Shown piece by piece: positions 30,406-38,192 of a stretch of 64,000 nt of DNA. This DNA is from Bacillus tuaregi (lineage in GTDB: Bacteria > Bacillota > Bacilli > Bacillales > Cytobacillaceae). A program made the translations under genes and the position numbers. Below the pieces are notes generated by a model. It did not search any database. It was not told the origin of the DNA and saw only the letters and a list, made by a program, of their open reading frames with translations. The stretch spans positions 3,022,843 through 3,086,842 of the forward strand of contig NZ_LT629731.1 in assembly GCF_900104575.1 (NCBI RefSeq), written 5' to 3'. Position 1 is the stretch's first letter, and every line of letters starts with the position of its first letter.

Positions 30406-30425
30406 TTAAGGAGGAATGGAGCAGA

Positions 30426-30995
30426 ATGTGGATTTATGAGAAAAAATTACAATATCCTGTACGTGTCAGTAAATGTAATCCGATGTTAGCAAAATTTTTA
30501 ATTGAACAATACGGTGGTGCCGACGGAGAATTAGCGGCTGCTCTTCGCTACTTAAATCAGCGATATACCATTCCTGATAAAGTTGTTGGCCTTCTCACTG
30601 ATATTGGAACCGAGGAATTTGCTCACTTAGAAATGATTGCCACAATGGTCTATAAATTAACGAAGGATGCCACGCCAGAGCAATTGAAGGCCGCTGGTTT
30701 GGGGGCCCACTATGCTGACCATGATAAAGCACTTTTTTACCATAATGCCGCTGGAGTACCCTGGACTGCCACCTATATTCAAGCAAAGGGTGACCCAATT
30801 GCCGACCTTTACGAAGATATTGCTGCGGAAGAAAAAGCAAGAGCCACCTACCAATGGCTTATCAACATGAGCGACGACCCCGATATCAATGATAGTCTTC
30901 GTTTTTTAAGGGAAAGAGAAGTCGTTCACTCGCAACGTTTTCGTGAAGCAGTCGAAATTCTCAAGGATGAACAAAACAAACAGAAATTTTTCTAA
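30426..30995 (+). CDS. cotJC: Spore coat protein CotJC, manganese-catalase-like
   Basis: A 189-residue di-manganese ferritin-like protein found in the spore coat. It begins MWIYEKKLQYPVRV and has metal-ligand helices in YGGADGELAAALRYLNQRY, IGTEEFAHLEMIATM and EEKARATYQWLI, with REREVVHSQRF near the C-terminus. The ATG at 30426 has AAGGAGG 11 nt upstream and GGAG 4 nt upstream. A bidirectional terminator at 31007-31044 separates it from the convergent ypbF. Confidence 0.93.
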   Translation: MWIYEKKLQYPVRVSKCNPMLAKFLIEQYGGADGELAAALRYLNQRYTIPDKVVGLLTDIGTEEFAHLEMIATMVYKLTKDATPEQLKAAGLGAHYADHDKALFYHNAAGVPWTATYIQAKGDPIADLYEDIAAEEKARATYQWLINMSDDPDINDSLRFLREREVVHSQRFREAVEILKDEQNKQKFF

Positions 30996-31006
30996 TCTTC
31001 TTTTAG

Positions 31007-31044
31007 AAAATAAATAAGAGCAGTAATCTGCTCTTATTTATTTT
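31007..31044. terminator. Bidirectional terminator between cotJC and ypbF
   Basis: Stem AATAAATAAGAGCAG / CTGCTCTTATTTATT with a TAAT loop; it overlaps the ypbF stop. Confidence 0.88.
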
Positions 31045-31492
31045 CATGATATAGATTTATGTCATAGTTCTTTTTCATCATCTCAAATACAAGATGACGA
31101 TTAATCCATGCATCTTCCTTCTTCCATAGGTCTTTACTTTTATCTATTATTTCACAGCGTAAGGCATGAAACTCCTTCTCGGCCTTATCCCGTTTTTGTC
31201 GATATACATTCATTAAGCCGAATAAACCCATTATCACCATTAGCATAAATAAATTACTTGTATGATTGACAAAGTTTGAGAAAAGTACAGCAAAAGAATA
31301 TGAATAGGGAATCATCATCGTGTAATAAAGAAAAACAAAATAGACTAAAGTAATCAAAATCCCACTCCACATCATGATTAAATGGATGCGTGTCAGCCTG
31401 TCAAACTTTTGTTTTCTCTCAACTACCTTTTGCAGCATTTTTCTTGTCGCTTGGTCCGTCCTTTCGTCAAGCATCATAATTGGTGACTCCAT
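31034..31492 (-). CDS. ypbF: Membrane protein YpbF (DUF2663 family)
   Basis: A 152-residue protein with two membrane helices (IHLIMMWSGILITLVYFVFL and SNLFMLMVIMGLFGLMNVY) between charged ends; the C-terminus is a basic-acidic helix (KRDKAEKEFHALRCEIIDKS). The function is unknown. The ATG at 31492 has GGGG 6 nt upstream; an ATG 18 bases earlier forms part of the GGGAGG site. It follows ypbE in the ypbD-ypbE-ypbF run found in B. subtilis. Confidence 0.78.
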   Translation of the reverse strand: MESPIMMLDERTDQATRKMLQKVVERKQKFDRLTRIHLIMMWSGILITLVYFVFLYYTMMIPYSYSFAVLFSNFVNHTSNLFMLMVIMGLFGLMNVYRQKRDKAEKEFHALRCEIIDKSKDLWKKEDAWINRHLVFEMMKKNYDINLYHENK

Positions 31493-31545
31493 GTTATCCC
31501 CGCCTCCCATACCAATCTATGAGCTTGTCCGAGGATTTATGAATA

Positions 31546-31570
31546 AAATCCGGAACTTGAGTCCGGATTT
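31546..31570 (-). terminator. Terminator after ypbE
   Basis: Stem AAATCCGGA/TCCGGATTT followed by TTTATTC on the minus strand; it overlaps the ypbE stop codon. Confidence 0.7.
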
Positions 31571-32246
31571 ACTTGTTTAATGGAATAATAAGAACCTGTC
31601 CGACCCTAATTTCATTGGATGTAAGACCGTTCGTCGCTTTTATCGTGTCAATACCGGATTTCGATTTGTAATACATCATTGAAATCTTAAAAATCGTCTC
31701 ACCTGGTTTCACCGTATGATAGACGGTTTCCTTTGAATGGGTTTGTAATGAAACATCATTGCTTTCCCCTAAAACATTTGAAACAACTGCTTCTTTTTCA
31801 ATCATATCCTGCTGTTCAAGGTCGCTAGCCTGTTCATTCCCTAATACATCTTGAATGGCAGCATTATCCTCTTCAACAGTATCACTATTTTCATTTTTCA
31901 ATTCTACAGGCTCCTCAACATCGCTATCCTTAGAATCCTCTATATCAATAAACTCAAAACCATCCGTTGATTCCCCAACAACAGGCTCTGAATCACCTAT
32001 TTTATCCTTTGTCATCGCAGAATAAATGCTAAAGATTGTAATCGGGAGCAAAATGAAGAAAAGTACCAATAAGCGAATGACTGGATATTTAAGCTTCCAT
32101 TTATTTTTTTTCCTTTTTTGTTGATGCACTCGGCTTCTTGGCGGCAGTTCCTCACGATCAACGACCTGGCCTTCTGGAAAATCTGCCGGTTTTATTTTTT
32201 GTCGCCGTCTTTCTACTTGATCTCTGTATGGATCCTCTTTATTCAT
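31569..32246 (-). CDS. ypbE: LysM-domain membrane protein YpbE
   Basis: A 225-residue bitopic protein. Residues 1-50 are basic and cytosolic, a single helix follows (VIRLLVLFFILLPITIFSIY), then an acidic linker (about 75-170) and a C-terminal LysM domain (YHTVKPGETIFKISMMYY to VGQVLIIPLN) that should bind peptidoglycan outside. The function is unknown. The ATG follows AAGGGA by 6 nt. It lies 13 bp after ypbD and ends at a hairpin terminator. Confidence 0.85.
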   Translation of the reverse strand: MNKEDPYRDQVERRRQKIKPADFPEGQVVDREELPPRSRVHQQKRKKNKWKLKYPVIRLLVLFFILLPITIFSIYSAMTKDKIGDSEPVVGESTDGFEFIDIEDSKDSDVEEPVELKNENSDTVEEDNAAIQDVLGNEQASDLEQQDMIEKEAVVSNVLGESNDVSLQTHSKETVYHTVKPGETIFKISMMYYKSKSGIDTIKATNGLTSNEIRVGQVLIIPLNK

Positions 32247-32259
32247 CTAATTTCCCTTC

Positions 32260-32871
32260 CTATTCTGTTGTGTTGCTTTTCCCGTATGTATAGTTAATAA
32301 AACACCCTAGTAAAAAATCAATTAAAAAGTGCATAAAAATAGTGACAAGTAAATTTTCTGTTAGTAAGTAAATAAAACCGATGAAAAAGCTTAATAGTGT
32401 GACGTTTAATAATAAAAACCAATTAAATAGATAACGGTAGTGAATGACTGCAAAGACTAGACTTGACACAATTAAGCCAAAATGAGTCTGAATCACTCCT
32501 CGAAATAATATTTCCTCGCTAATGGATACCATTACAGCAATGAAAGCTATCTGATATATTGACCTTCCCTGGAAAATTCGTTTGTTTAACCCGCCATCAT
32601 CATAATATTCCTCAGTTAAAAGCTTCATTAATAGTAAATCAAGGAAAAACACAGCAAGTCCTGCTGTTCCTCCAACAAGCAAAATCTCAGTATCTTTCCA
32701 TCTAAATAACTGAAAAAATTCAGTAAAGCTATCAAATAAAAATATACCGAAAATAAATGAACACAGGAATAGTAAAATTTGCGTAAAATACAAGGAAAGT
32801 AGTAATTGCTTGTCTGTTACCTCTTGAATAAGATTACGTTTGTTTTTCATCATTTCAGCTCGCTTATACAA
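32260..32871 (-). CDS. ypbD: CPBP-family intramembrane metalloprotease YpbD
   Basis: A 203-residue polytopic membrane protein of the CAAX-protease/bacteriocin-processing (Abi) family. The catalytic motif SEEILFRGVIQTHFG lies near residue 118, with a later histidine in FAVIHYRYLFNW and another in FMHFLIDFLLG. The substrate is unknown. The start is uncertain: the ATGs at 32853 and 32850 are also possible and no ribosome site decides. It precedes ypbE by 13 bp and follows recQ. Confidence 0.85.
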   Translation of the reverse strand: MYKRAEMMKNKRNLIQEVTDKQLLLSLYFTQILLFLCSFIFGIFLFDSFTEFFQLFRWKDTEILLVGGTAGLAVFFLDLLLMKLLTEEYYDDGGLNKRIFQGRSIYQIAFIAVMVSISEEILFRGVIQTHFGLIVSSLVFAVIHYRYLFNWFLLLNVTLLSFFIGFIYLLTENLLVTIFMHFLIDFLLGCFINYTYGKSNTTE

Positions 32872-32922
32872 ATCAAGTTAATCCATTTTATTAACGAATA
32901 CAGTCTAACATAGTCCATTCTA

Positions 32923-34413
32923 TTAATTTAATAATATATCAGCTAATCGCTGTTTCCAACTAAATTCGTCATAATTATTGGTCATAACCGGTAATTCATG
33001 AAATTGACGCCATTTCAATCCACAAATATCACAGCAGTTTTCCGGCTTATTTCCAGCCGCTCTCTCTCCAAAATATTCAAGAATTCTTTCTCTTCGGCAG
33101 CTTTTCGAAAGAGTCCATCCAGTCATAGAAGCAATTTTTTCCCTTTTTAATTGTCTTCTTTTATCAAGCTCTTTTTTATACTGATGACAAATTTGCTTCA
33201 CATCACCAGGCACATCAAGTTGCAACAAGTAATCACACAGCATTCGCCATTGTATTTCGGTAAATCCTCCCATCCTTTGAAGCTGCTCTTGAAACGGCAG
33301 CTGATAATAGGAAATTTCCTTTGATACCTCCAACATATCAGCAAGCCAATCAAGCTGCTCTGAGGATGGTATTTCTGACTCTGCGAGCTGATATGCTAAC
33401 TGCTCATCTCCTGTTGAATATAATAGGACGGCTATACTCGGTAGGCCATCTCTTCCTGCCCGTCCTATTTCTTGAAGATACGACTCCATTTGCTGCGGCA
33501 TATGAAAATGAATGACAAACCGAATATTCTCTTTATTAATTCCCATGCCAAAAGCACTTGTCGCACATATAATATCAAGCTGATTGTGCAGAAATTGCTG
33601 CTGAATTAATATTCTTGATTCCTGATCCATTCCGCCATGATAAGCCATTACCCGCTGAACCCCCTTACTTTGCAAGAATTCAACCGCCTGCTCCGCCATC
33701 TTTTTACTTGAAAAATAAACGATTCCCGGAGCAGCAAATTTAGCAATATGACCATAAAGAAGTTCCCATTTTTCCTGTTGACTTTCAGTTTGTTGAACGG
33801 TCAAGGCGATGTTTGGTCTGTCAACAGAAGAAATCACTTTTTTACAATGTTCAAGCTCTAATATATTAATGATATCTATTATTACCTTTTTAGTTGCTGT
33901 TGCTGTTAGGGCTAGGGTCAGGGGACGTCCTAATTTTTTACGTACTATACCAAGCTTCAGATAATCAGGTCGAAAATCATATCCCCACTGAGAAATACAA
34001 TGAGCCTCGTCAATGACAAATAAAGAAATATTTATGCGCTGAAAGAGCTCCATAATACGCTCATTAGCTAATGTCTCAGGGGAAATAAAAATAAATTTAT
34101 ACTGTTCTAACTGACTTAAAACCCTTTTTCTCTCCATTCCGGTAAGAAAGGAGTTGATTGCCACCACGCTTTTTTCACCATTCATCTTCATTTGCTCTAC
34201 TTGATCCTGCATTAATGATAATAACGGAGAAACAACTAATACATGGCCAGGAAGCAGATAGCCTGGAAGCTGATAACAAAGTGATTTTCCTGTACCAGTC
34301 GGAAGCATGGCCATCGTATGATAACCATCAAGAACAGTAGTAATCACTTCCTTCTGCCCTGCCCGGAAGGAAGAATATCGAAAATATTTTGTCAAATACT
34401 TTTCCAGCGTCAT
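32923..34413 (-). CDS. recQ: ATP-dependent DNA helicase RecQ (short form)
   Basis: 3'-5' DNA helicase of the RecQ family. The 496-residue protein has Walker A LPTGTGKSLCYQLP near residue 37, VIDEAHCISQWGYDFRPDY (DEAH box) near 134, ALTATATKKV, AFGMGINKENIRFVIHF and QEIGRAGRDG. The zinc-binding subdomain is seen as CRRERIL and CCDICG near the C-terminus. It lacks an HRDC domain and so resembles B. subtilis YpbC more than the longer RecS or E. coli RecQ. It overlaps the ypbB stop by four bases. Confidence 0.95.
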   Translation of the reverse strand: MTLEKYLTKYFRYSSFRAGQKEVITTVLDGYHTMAMLPTGTGKSLCYQLPGYLLPGHVLVVSPLLSLMQDQVEQMKMNGEKSVVAINSFLTGMERKRVLSQLEQYKFIFISPETLANERIMELFQRINISLFVIDEAHCISQWGYDFRPDYLKLGIVRKKLGRPLTLALTATATKKVIIDIINILELEHCKKVISSVDRPNIALTVQQTESQQEKWELLYGHIAKFAAPGIVYFSSKKMAEQAVEFLQSKGVQRVMAYHGGMDQESRILIQQQFLHNQLDIICATSAFGMGINKENIRFVIHFHMPQQMESYLQEIGRAGRDGLPSIAVLLYSTGDEQLAYQLAESEIPSSEQLDWLADMLEVSKEISYYQLPFQEQLQRMGGFTEIQWRMLCDYLLQLDVPGDVKQICHQYKKELDKRRQLKREKIASMTGWTLSKSCRRERILEYFGERAAGNKPENCCDICGLKWRQFHELPVMTNNYDEFSWKQRLADILLN

Positions 34414-35465
34414 AGTTCTTCACCATACTTTGCTAATACGAGTCTTATTTCGAAATAACCAGCCTGCCCCACCATGCTGCGAATCTGCTTAAGCTGCTTT
34501 GTCTGTAGCTTTTTGGCTGCCTGCTTGATTAAGTTTTGCTTTTCAGCGGAAACATAAGCATCAATCGTAAAGTTTTCTACATTTAACGCTAACTCAACAA
34601 GATGATCTTCAATTGTGCTTTTTTTTAAGCCTCGAATGGTCATAATATCTGTAACGGAATGTCCTTGCTTTAATAACGTATAGGTTTTTTCCGTTGAGTT
34701 GGTTAAATTATGTTTTTGCGGTTTTTCTATAAAAAAAGATAAAATTGGGAAATGTGCCGGATTTGTCTCAATATGTCCGATCATATAATGGAGAATACTT
34801 AAAAAATGGTAATGATAATAGGCTTGTTCCATTTGAAAATTCTGTGCCGCCTGAACTTCCGTGTAGCCAATGGACCGATATCCAGTCAGTCTTATGACAA
34901 GATAATCAGGATTAAGCGAGGGGTCACTTTCTAAACAGCTAACCAATTCTTGATATATTTGCTTTCCAAGTGAGTCTCTGCTCAATCTGTTATGTGCAAG
35001 AAATTGTCTTATCCATAACAAGGTTTCTGTTTTTCTTTGTACCGGAAGATATTTGGACTCACGTTTCTTTAAATTTGAAATAACCTGAACAGCAAGAGAT
35101 AATCTTTCCCAAAAAACAAGCGATGTTCGTTGATGTTTCCATCCATTCACATGTTTTGGAATCGGCGTTTCGGCTAGTCCCTTTTCCAGTTGCTTTACTC
35201 CTTTTTCCGTAACAGCATAATGCTGGGCAGCTTTTTCGATAATCAGCTGTTCATTAGATAACTCTGTAACCATCGTTTCTAATTGCTGCCTACTTATATT
35301 CGTTTCTGTTTGAAATAATGGTGCTAAATGAAACAAATGGGCATCCTGAATAGTTTGGGAGGATTTTTTCCCCTGTAATAAATGATAGATTGAATAAATC
35401 GTCCGTTCACCCTGTAATTTATGTAAACAGTAAAGAATCATTAATTGGTTAAAGGTCAGCTTCAT
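34410..35465 (-). CDS. ypbB: Helix-turn-helix protein YpbB
   Basis: A 351-residue protein with a predicted helix-turn-helix near residues 270-300 (TYTLLKQGHSVTDIMTIRGL, KKSTIEDHLVELAL), like the RQC-associated domain of longer RecQ proteins. The N-terminal part is helical and unassigned. It is always next to recQ in Bacillus, and the four-base overlap suggests translational coupling, so I infer an accessory role for the helicase. The ATG has GGTGATG upstream. Confidence 0.85.
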   Translation of the reverse strand: MKLTFNQLMILYCLHKLQGERTIYSIYHLLQGKKSSQTIQDAHLFHLAPLFQTETNISRQQLETMVTELSNEQLIIEKAAQHYAVTEKGVKQLEKGLAETPIPKHVNGWKHQRTSLVFWERLSLAVQVISNLKKRESKYLPVQRKTETLLWIRQFLAHNRLSRDSLGKQIYQELVSCLESDPSLNPDYLVIRLTGYRSIGYTEVQAAQNFQMEQAYYHYHFLSILHYMIGHIETNPAHFPILSFFIEKPQKHNLTNSTEKTYTLLKQGHSVTDIMTIRGLKKSTIEDHLVELALNVENFTIDAYVSAEKQNLIKQAAKKLQTKQLKQIRSMVGQAGYFEIRLVLAKYGEEL

Positions 35466-35673
35466 TTCATCACCATACCATATCTTTTTCTGTCAAATTT
35501 AGATAATTTGTTACCAGAATCACTGAAAACTGTCTGATTTTATCATATCATGAAACAGTGGAACTAGTTATTATAATATATGTTCCATGAATTTCATAAT
35601 AAAAAGCTTAAATGGTATTCTCAATATTTTTTCTATTGAAAAGTTTTTCATACAGCTTTACAATAGGGAATAG

Positions 35674-35997
<324 letters not shown>

Positions 35998-36011
35998 TTT
36001 CATGAAATAAT

Positions 36012-36039
36012 AAGCTCCCTCATAGCAGGGAGCTTTTTT
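36012..36039 (+). terminator. Terminator after fer
   Basis: Stem AAGCTCCCT/AGGGAGCTT followed by a T-run, 14 bp after the fer stop. Confidence 0.9.
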
Positions 36040-36077
36040 GATAGCTATTTAATACTGGATTATGTGAATCAATGAAT

Positions 36078-36100
36078 AAAAGCACCTATCAGGTGCTTTT
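36078..36100. terminator. Terminator after ribU (both directions possible)
   Basis: Stem AAAAGCACCT/AGGTGCTTTT with a 3-nt loop, 4 bp after the ribU stop and 40 bp beyond the fer terminator. Confidence 0.8.
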
Positions 36101-36104
36101 TATT

Positions 36105-36710
36105 TTATACTACTTTTCTCACCTTATACTCGTTGTAGGAAGCTTGTTTTTTCAGCCAGGTTCCCATCTTTGTGAATAGGAGCATAAATACGATTGACAT
36201 TGCCAAACCTTTTATGAGGTTAAACGGAAGTATTCCAGCAACAATATATTGACGCATTTCCGTTGCACCCATGGCCGGCCAGTTAAGGAAAAATGTGTAC
36301 GCTGGTATTAATACATAGTAATTCAGAACACTCATAATCGTTGACATAATTAATGAACTGACGATTAAGGCAATCGTCATACCCTTTTTCGTTTTCATTT
36401 TATTATAAATATAATAGGTTGGCAGAATAAAAAGTAGTCCTGAAACGAAGTTTGCAAAGTGCCCTACTGGAACACCGGTTTCACTACCTGTCATAAAATA
36501 ATCAAGTACATTTTTTAAGAGTTCAATTATGATACCTGCCATTGGTCCAAATATCAAGGCCCCAATTAATGCAGGAAGATCACTAAAGTCAATTTTTAAA
36601 AAGTTTGGGAATGGTGGAATTGGAAAATTCACCAACATTAAGACGTACGCTATGCTGCTTAACATAGCAATTGTAACTAATGCTTTTACTTTGTTTTGCC
36701 CTTTACTCAT
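36105..36710 (-). CDS. ribU: Riboflavin ECF transporter S component RibU
   Basis: Substrate-binding membrane subunit of the energy-coupling-factor riboflavin transporter (ypaA in B. subtilis). The 201-residue protein has about six helices and the ECF motif near the start (KALVTIAMLSSIAYVLMLVN), then FLKIDFSDLPALIGALIFGP, the RibU signature. The ATG at 36710 has AAGGAG upstream; a longer frame would run into the leader. An FMN riboswitch and attenuator precede it, so it should be shut off when FMN is plentiful. Confidence 0.95.
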   Translation of the reverse strand: MSKGQNKVKALVTIAMLSSIAYVLMLVNFPIPPFPNFLKIDFSDLPALIGALIFGPMAGIIIELLKNVLDYFMTGSETGVPVGHFANFVSGLLFILPTYYIYNKMKTKKGMTIALIVSSLIMSTIMSVLNYYVLIPAYTFFLNWPAMGATEMRQYIVAGILPFNLIKGLAMSIVFMLLFTKMGTWLKKQASYNEYKVRKVV

Positions 36711-36788
36711 TTTTCTCTCTCCTTCTTTTGGATCCATCATCTCCAAAGAAGTAGGTTCAGCTTCACAACACTCCAATAAAATTCCATT

Positions 36789-36816
36789 AAAAAACCTCAA
36801 GTATGGAAACTTGAGG
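36789..36816 (-). terminator. Attenuator terminator of the ribU riboswitch
   Basis: Minus-strand stem CCTCAAGT / ACTTGAGG followed by six T residues, about 70 nt after the RFN element and 80 nt before the ribU start. This is the expected expression platform for transcription control. Confidence 0.9.
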
Positions 36817-36887
36817 GAGAATTCATTAGAAGGTATGCTTAATAAGCATTCAGTTAGAATTATTTTTTTGAATGCTGCTAAACCTCC

Positions 36888-37017
36888 ATCTTCTCCCATC
36901 CAGACTGTACTGTCGGCTTTGGAATCGCACCAAATCCTGCTTAATCAAATCAAGCTCACGGGCTTAGAGTATTTCACTCATCACCGTCGGTCGGGAATTT
37001 CACCCTGCCCCGAAGAT
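36888..37017 (-). promoter_or_regulatory. FMN riboswitch (RFN element) upstream of ribU
   Basis: Minus-strand leader with the conserved RFN parts: TCTTCGGGGCAGGGTG at the 5' side, AATTCCCGACCG, AGCCCGTGAGC, GATTTGGTGCGATTCC, GCCGACAGT and GGATGGGAGAAGAT at the 3' side. The terminal helix ATCTTC/GAAGAT closes it. FMN binding should favour the downstream terminator at 36789-36816 and stop ribU expression. Confidence 0.95.
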
Positions 37018-37160
37018 AGATCATATTTTGTTTTTGTTTTACACGATAATTATACTGAAAGAAAACCTCGTTGTGAATATATCAGCCTATAATCTAGACA
37101 TAAAACTTTCTTCTCTGCCACTTTTTCGACAAAAGTTCGTGAATATCCTGCAAAAACAGT

Positions 37161-37202
37161 AAAAAAAGAACAAAGGGACAGCTTGTCCTATTGTTCTTTT
37201 TT
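37161..37202 (-). terminator. Terminator after the M23-LysM gene
   Basis: Stem AGAACAA.AGGACA / TGTCC..TTGTTCT with T-runs on both sides, just after the stop codon. Confidence 0.8.
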
Positions 37203-37205
37203 AGC

Positions 37206-37922
37206 TTAATCAACCATTAACCTTTGTTGAGGCGTAATCAGGTCATCCTTCAAGCCATTTTTCATTTTCAATTCAGTGACACTCATCTTTACTTTTTTGG
37301 CAATCGAATATAATGTATCACCCTTTTTCACAACATAAGTATTATGGTTATTAGCCATAAATCTACCGGCCGTTTCAATAGCCTGCTGATCCTTTTGCAG
37401 TGCAGCAACAGCTTGTCCAATTTTTACCTCGCCTAATGCCAGCATTGGATTAACTGCATTTTTCTTATCAACTGTCCAATGAGATTGATGTACTTCAAAA
37501 TGAAGATGGACACCGGATGAATCACCTGTGCTCCCCATTTTACCAATGACCTCTCCTCTCTGAACTCTTGCCCCCTCATGAACATTTCTTTCCTGTAAAT
37601 GAGCATAAACGGTCTCGAAGCTTTTATCATGCTTGATAAACACAACATGTCCATATGTATCTGAATAATAAGACTTAGAGACTACTCCAGCTTCTACAGC
37701 ATGAATGGAGGTTCCTGGGGATGATGCTATATCAATCCCCATGTGCTGTCCCTGTCTAGTACCGAAAGAATCGGTAATGACTCCATCGGAGGGCCACATC
37801 CAATCTGTTGTCATCTCGTTTATGTTGCTGGCAGCTTCTGCGTGTTTTATGCCCAAAAATAATAAACTTACACAAAGCGCCATTATTCCAGCAATCAAAA
37901 AACGTTTTATGTATTCTCGCAA
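37206..37922 (-). CDS. Secreted M23 metallopeptidase with C-terminal LysM domain
   Basis: A 238-residue exported protein: signal peptide (FLIAGIMALCVSLLFLGIKHAEA), an M23/LytM domain and a LysM repeat. The zinc ligands are intact in GQHMGIDIA (HxxxD) near residue 60 and VHLHFEVH near residue 142, so it should be an active peptidoglycan endopeptidase. LysM spans YVVKKGDTLYSIAKK to the end. No particular B. subtilis gene is recognised. It sits between ribU and resE, where B. subtilis carries serA, rsiX and sigX. Confidence 0.85.
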   Translation of the reverse strand: MREYIKRFLIAGIMALCVSLLFLGIKHAEAASNINEMTTDWMWPSDGVITDSFGTRQGQHMGIDIASSPGTSIHAVEAGVVSKSYYSDTYGHVVFIKHDKSFETVYAHLQERNVHEGARVQRGEVIGKMGSTGDSSGVHLHFEVHQSHWTVDKKNAVNPMLALGEVKIGQAVAALQKDQQAIETAGRFMANNHNTYVVKKGDTLYSIAKKVKMSVTELKMKNGLKDDLITPQQRLMVD

Positions 37923-38117
37923 TTCTTTTCCTCCTTGATCTAGTACCTCTTTTCAAACTATGTATACCTAGTATGATTTAGAACTACGTATAGGGGTCAC
38001 TCCTTTATTTACGGTTAACGGTACATTAGAGCAAATTAATAGAGAGCAGCTGCAAAAAACACATCTATTAGAATACGGAATAATAGTCTCTTTTATACGA
38101 AAAAACGCATTATTTAT

Positions 38118-38149
38118 AAAAAATAAAAAAGGAAGGATAAAATCCTTCC
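38118..38149 (-). terminator. Terminator after resE
   Basis: Minus-strand stem GGAAGGA/TCCTTCC followed by TTTTTTATTTTTT, about 45 bp after the resE stop. Confidence 0.85.
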
Positions 38150-38192
38150 CCCATGTTTTGTTTCGTGTGAATCAAGAACAATCGGCAAATTA

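Noticed and set aside
36529..37092. A 187-codon plus-strand frame across ribU and its riboswitch
   Set aside because: It is antisense to ribU and the FMN riboswitch, has no ribosome site, and shows no family motif.
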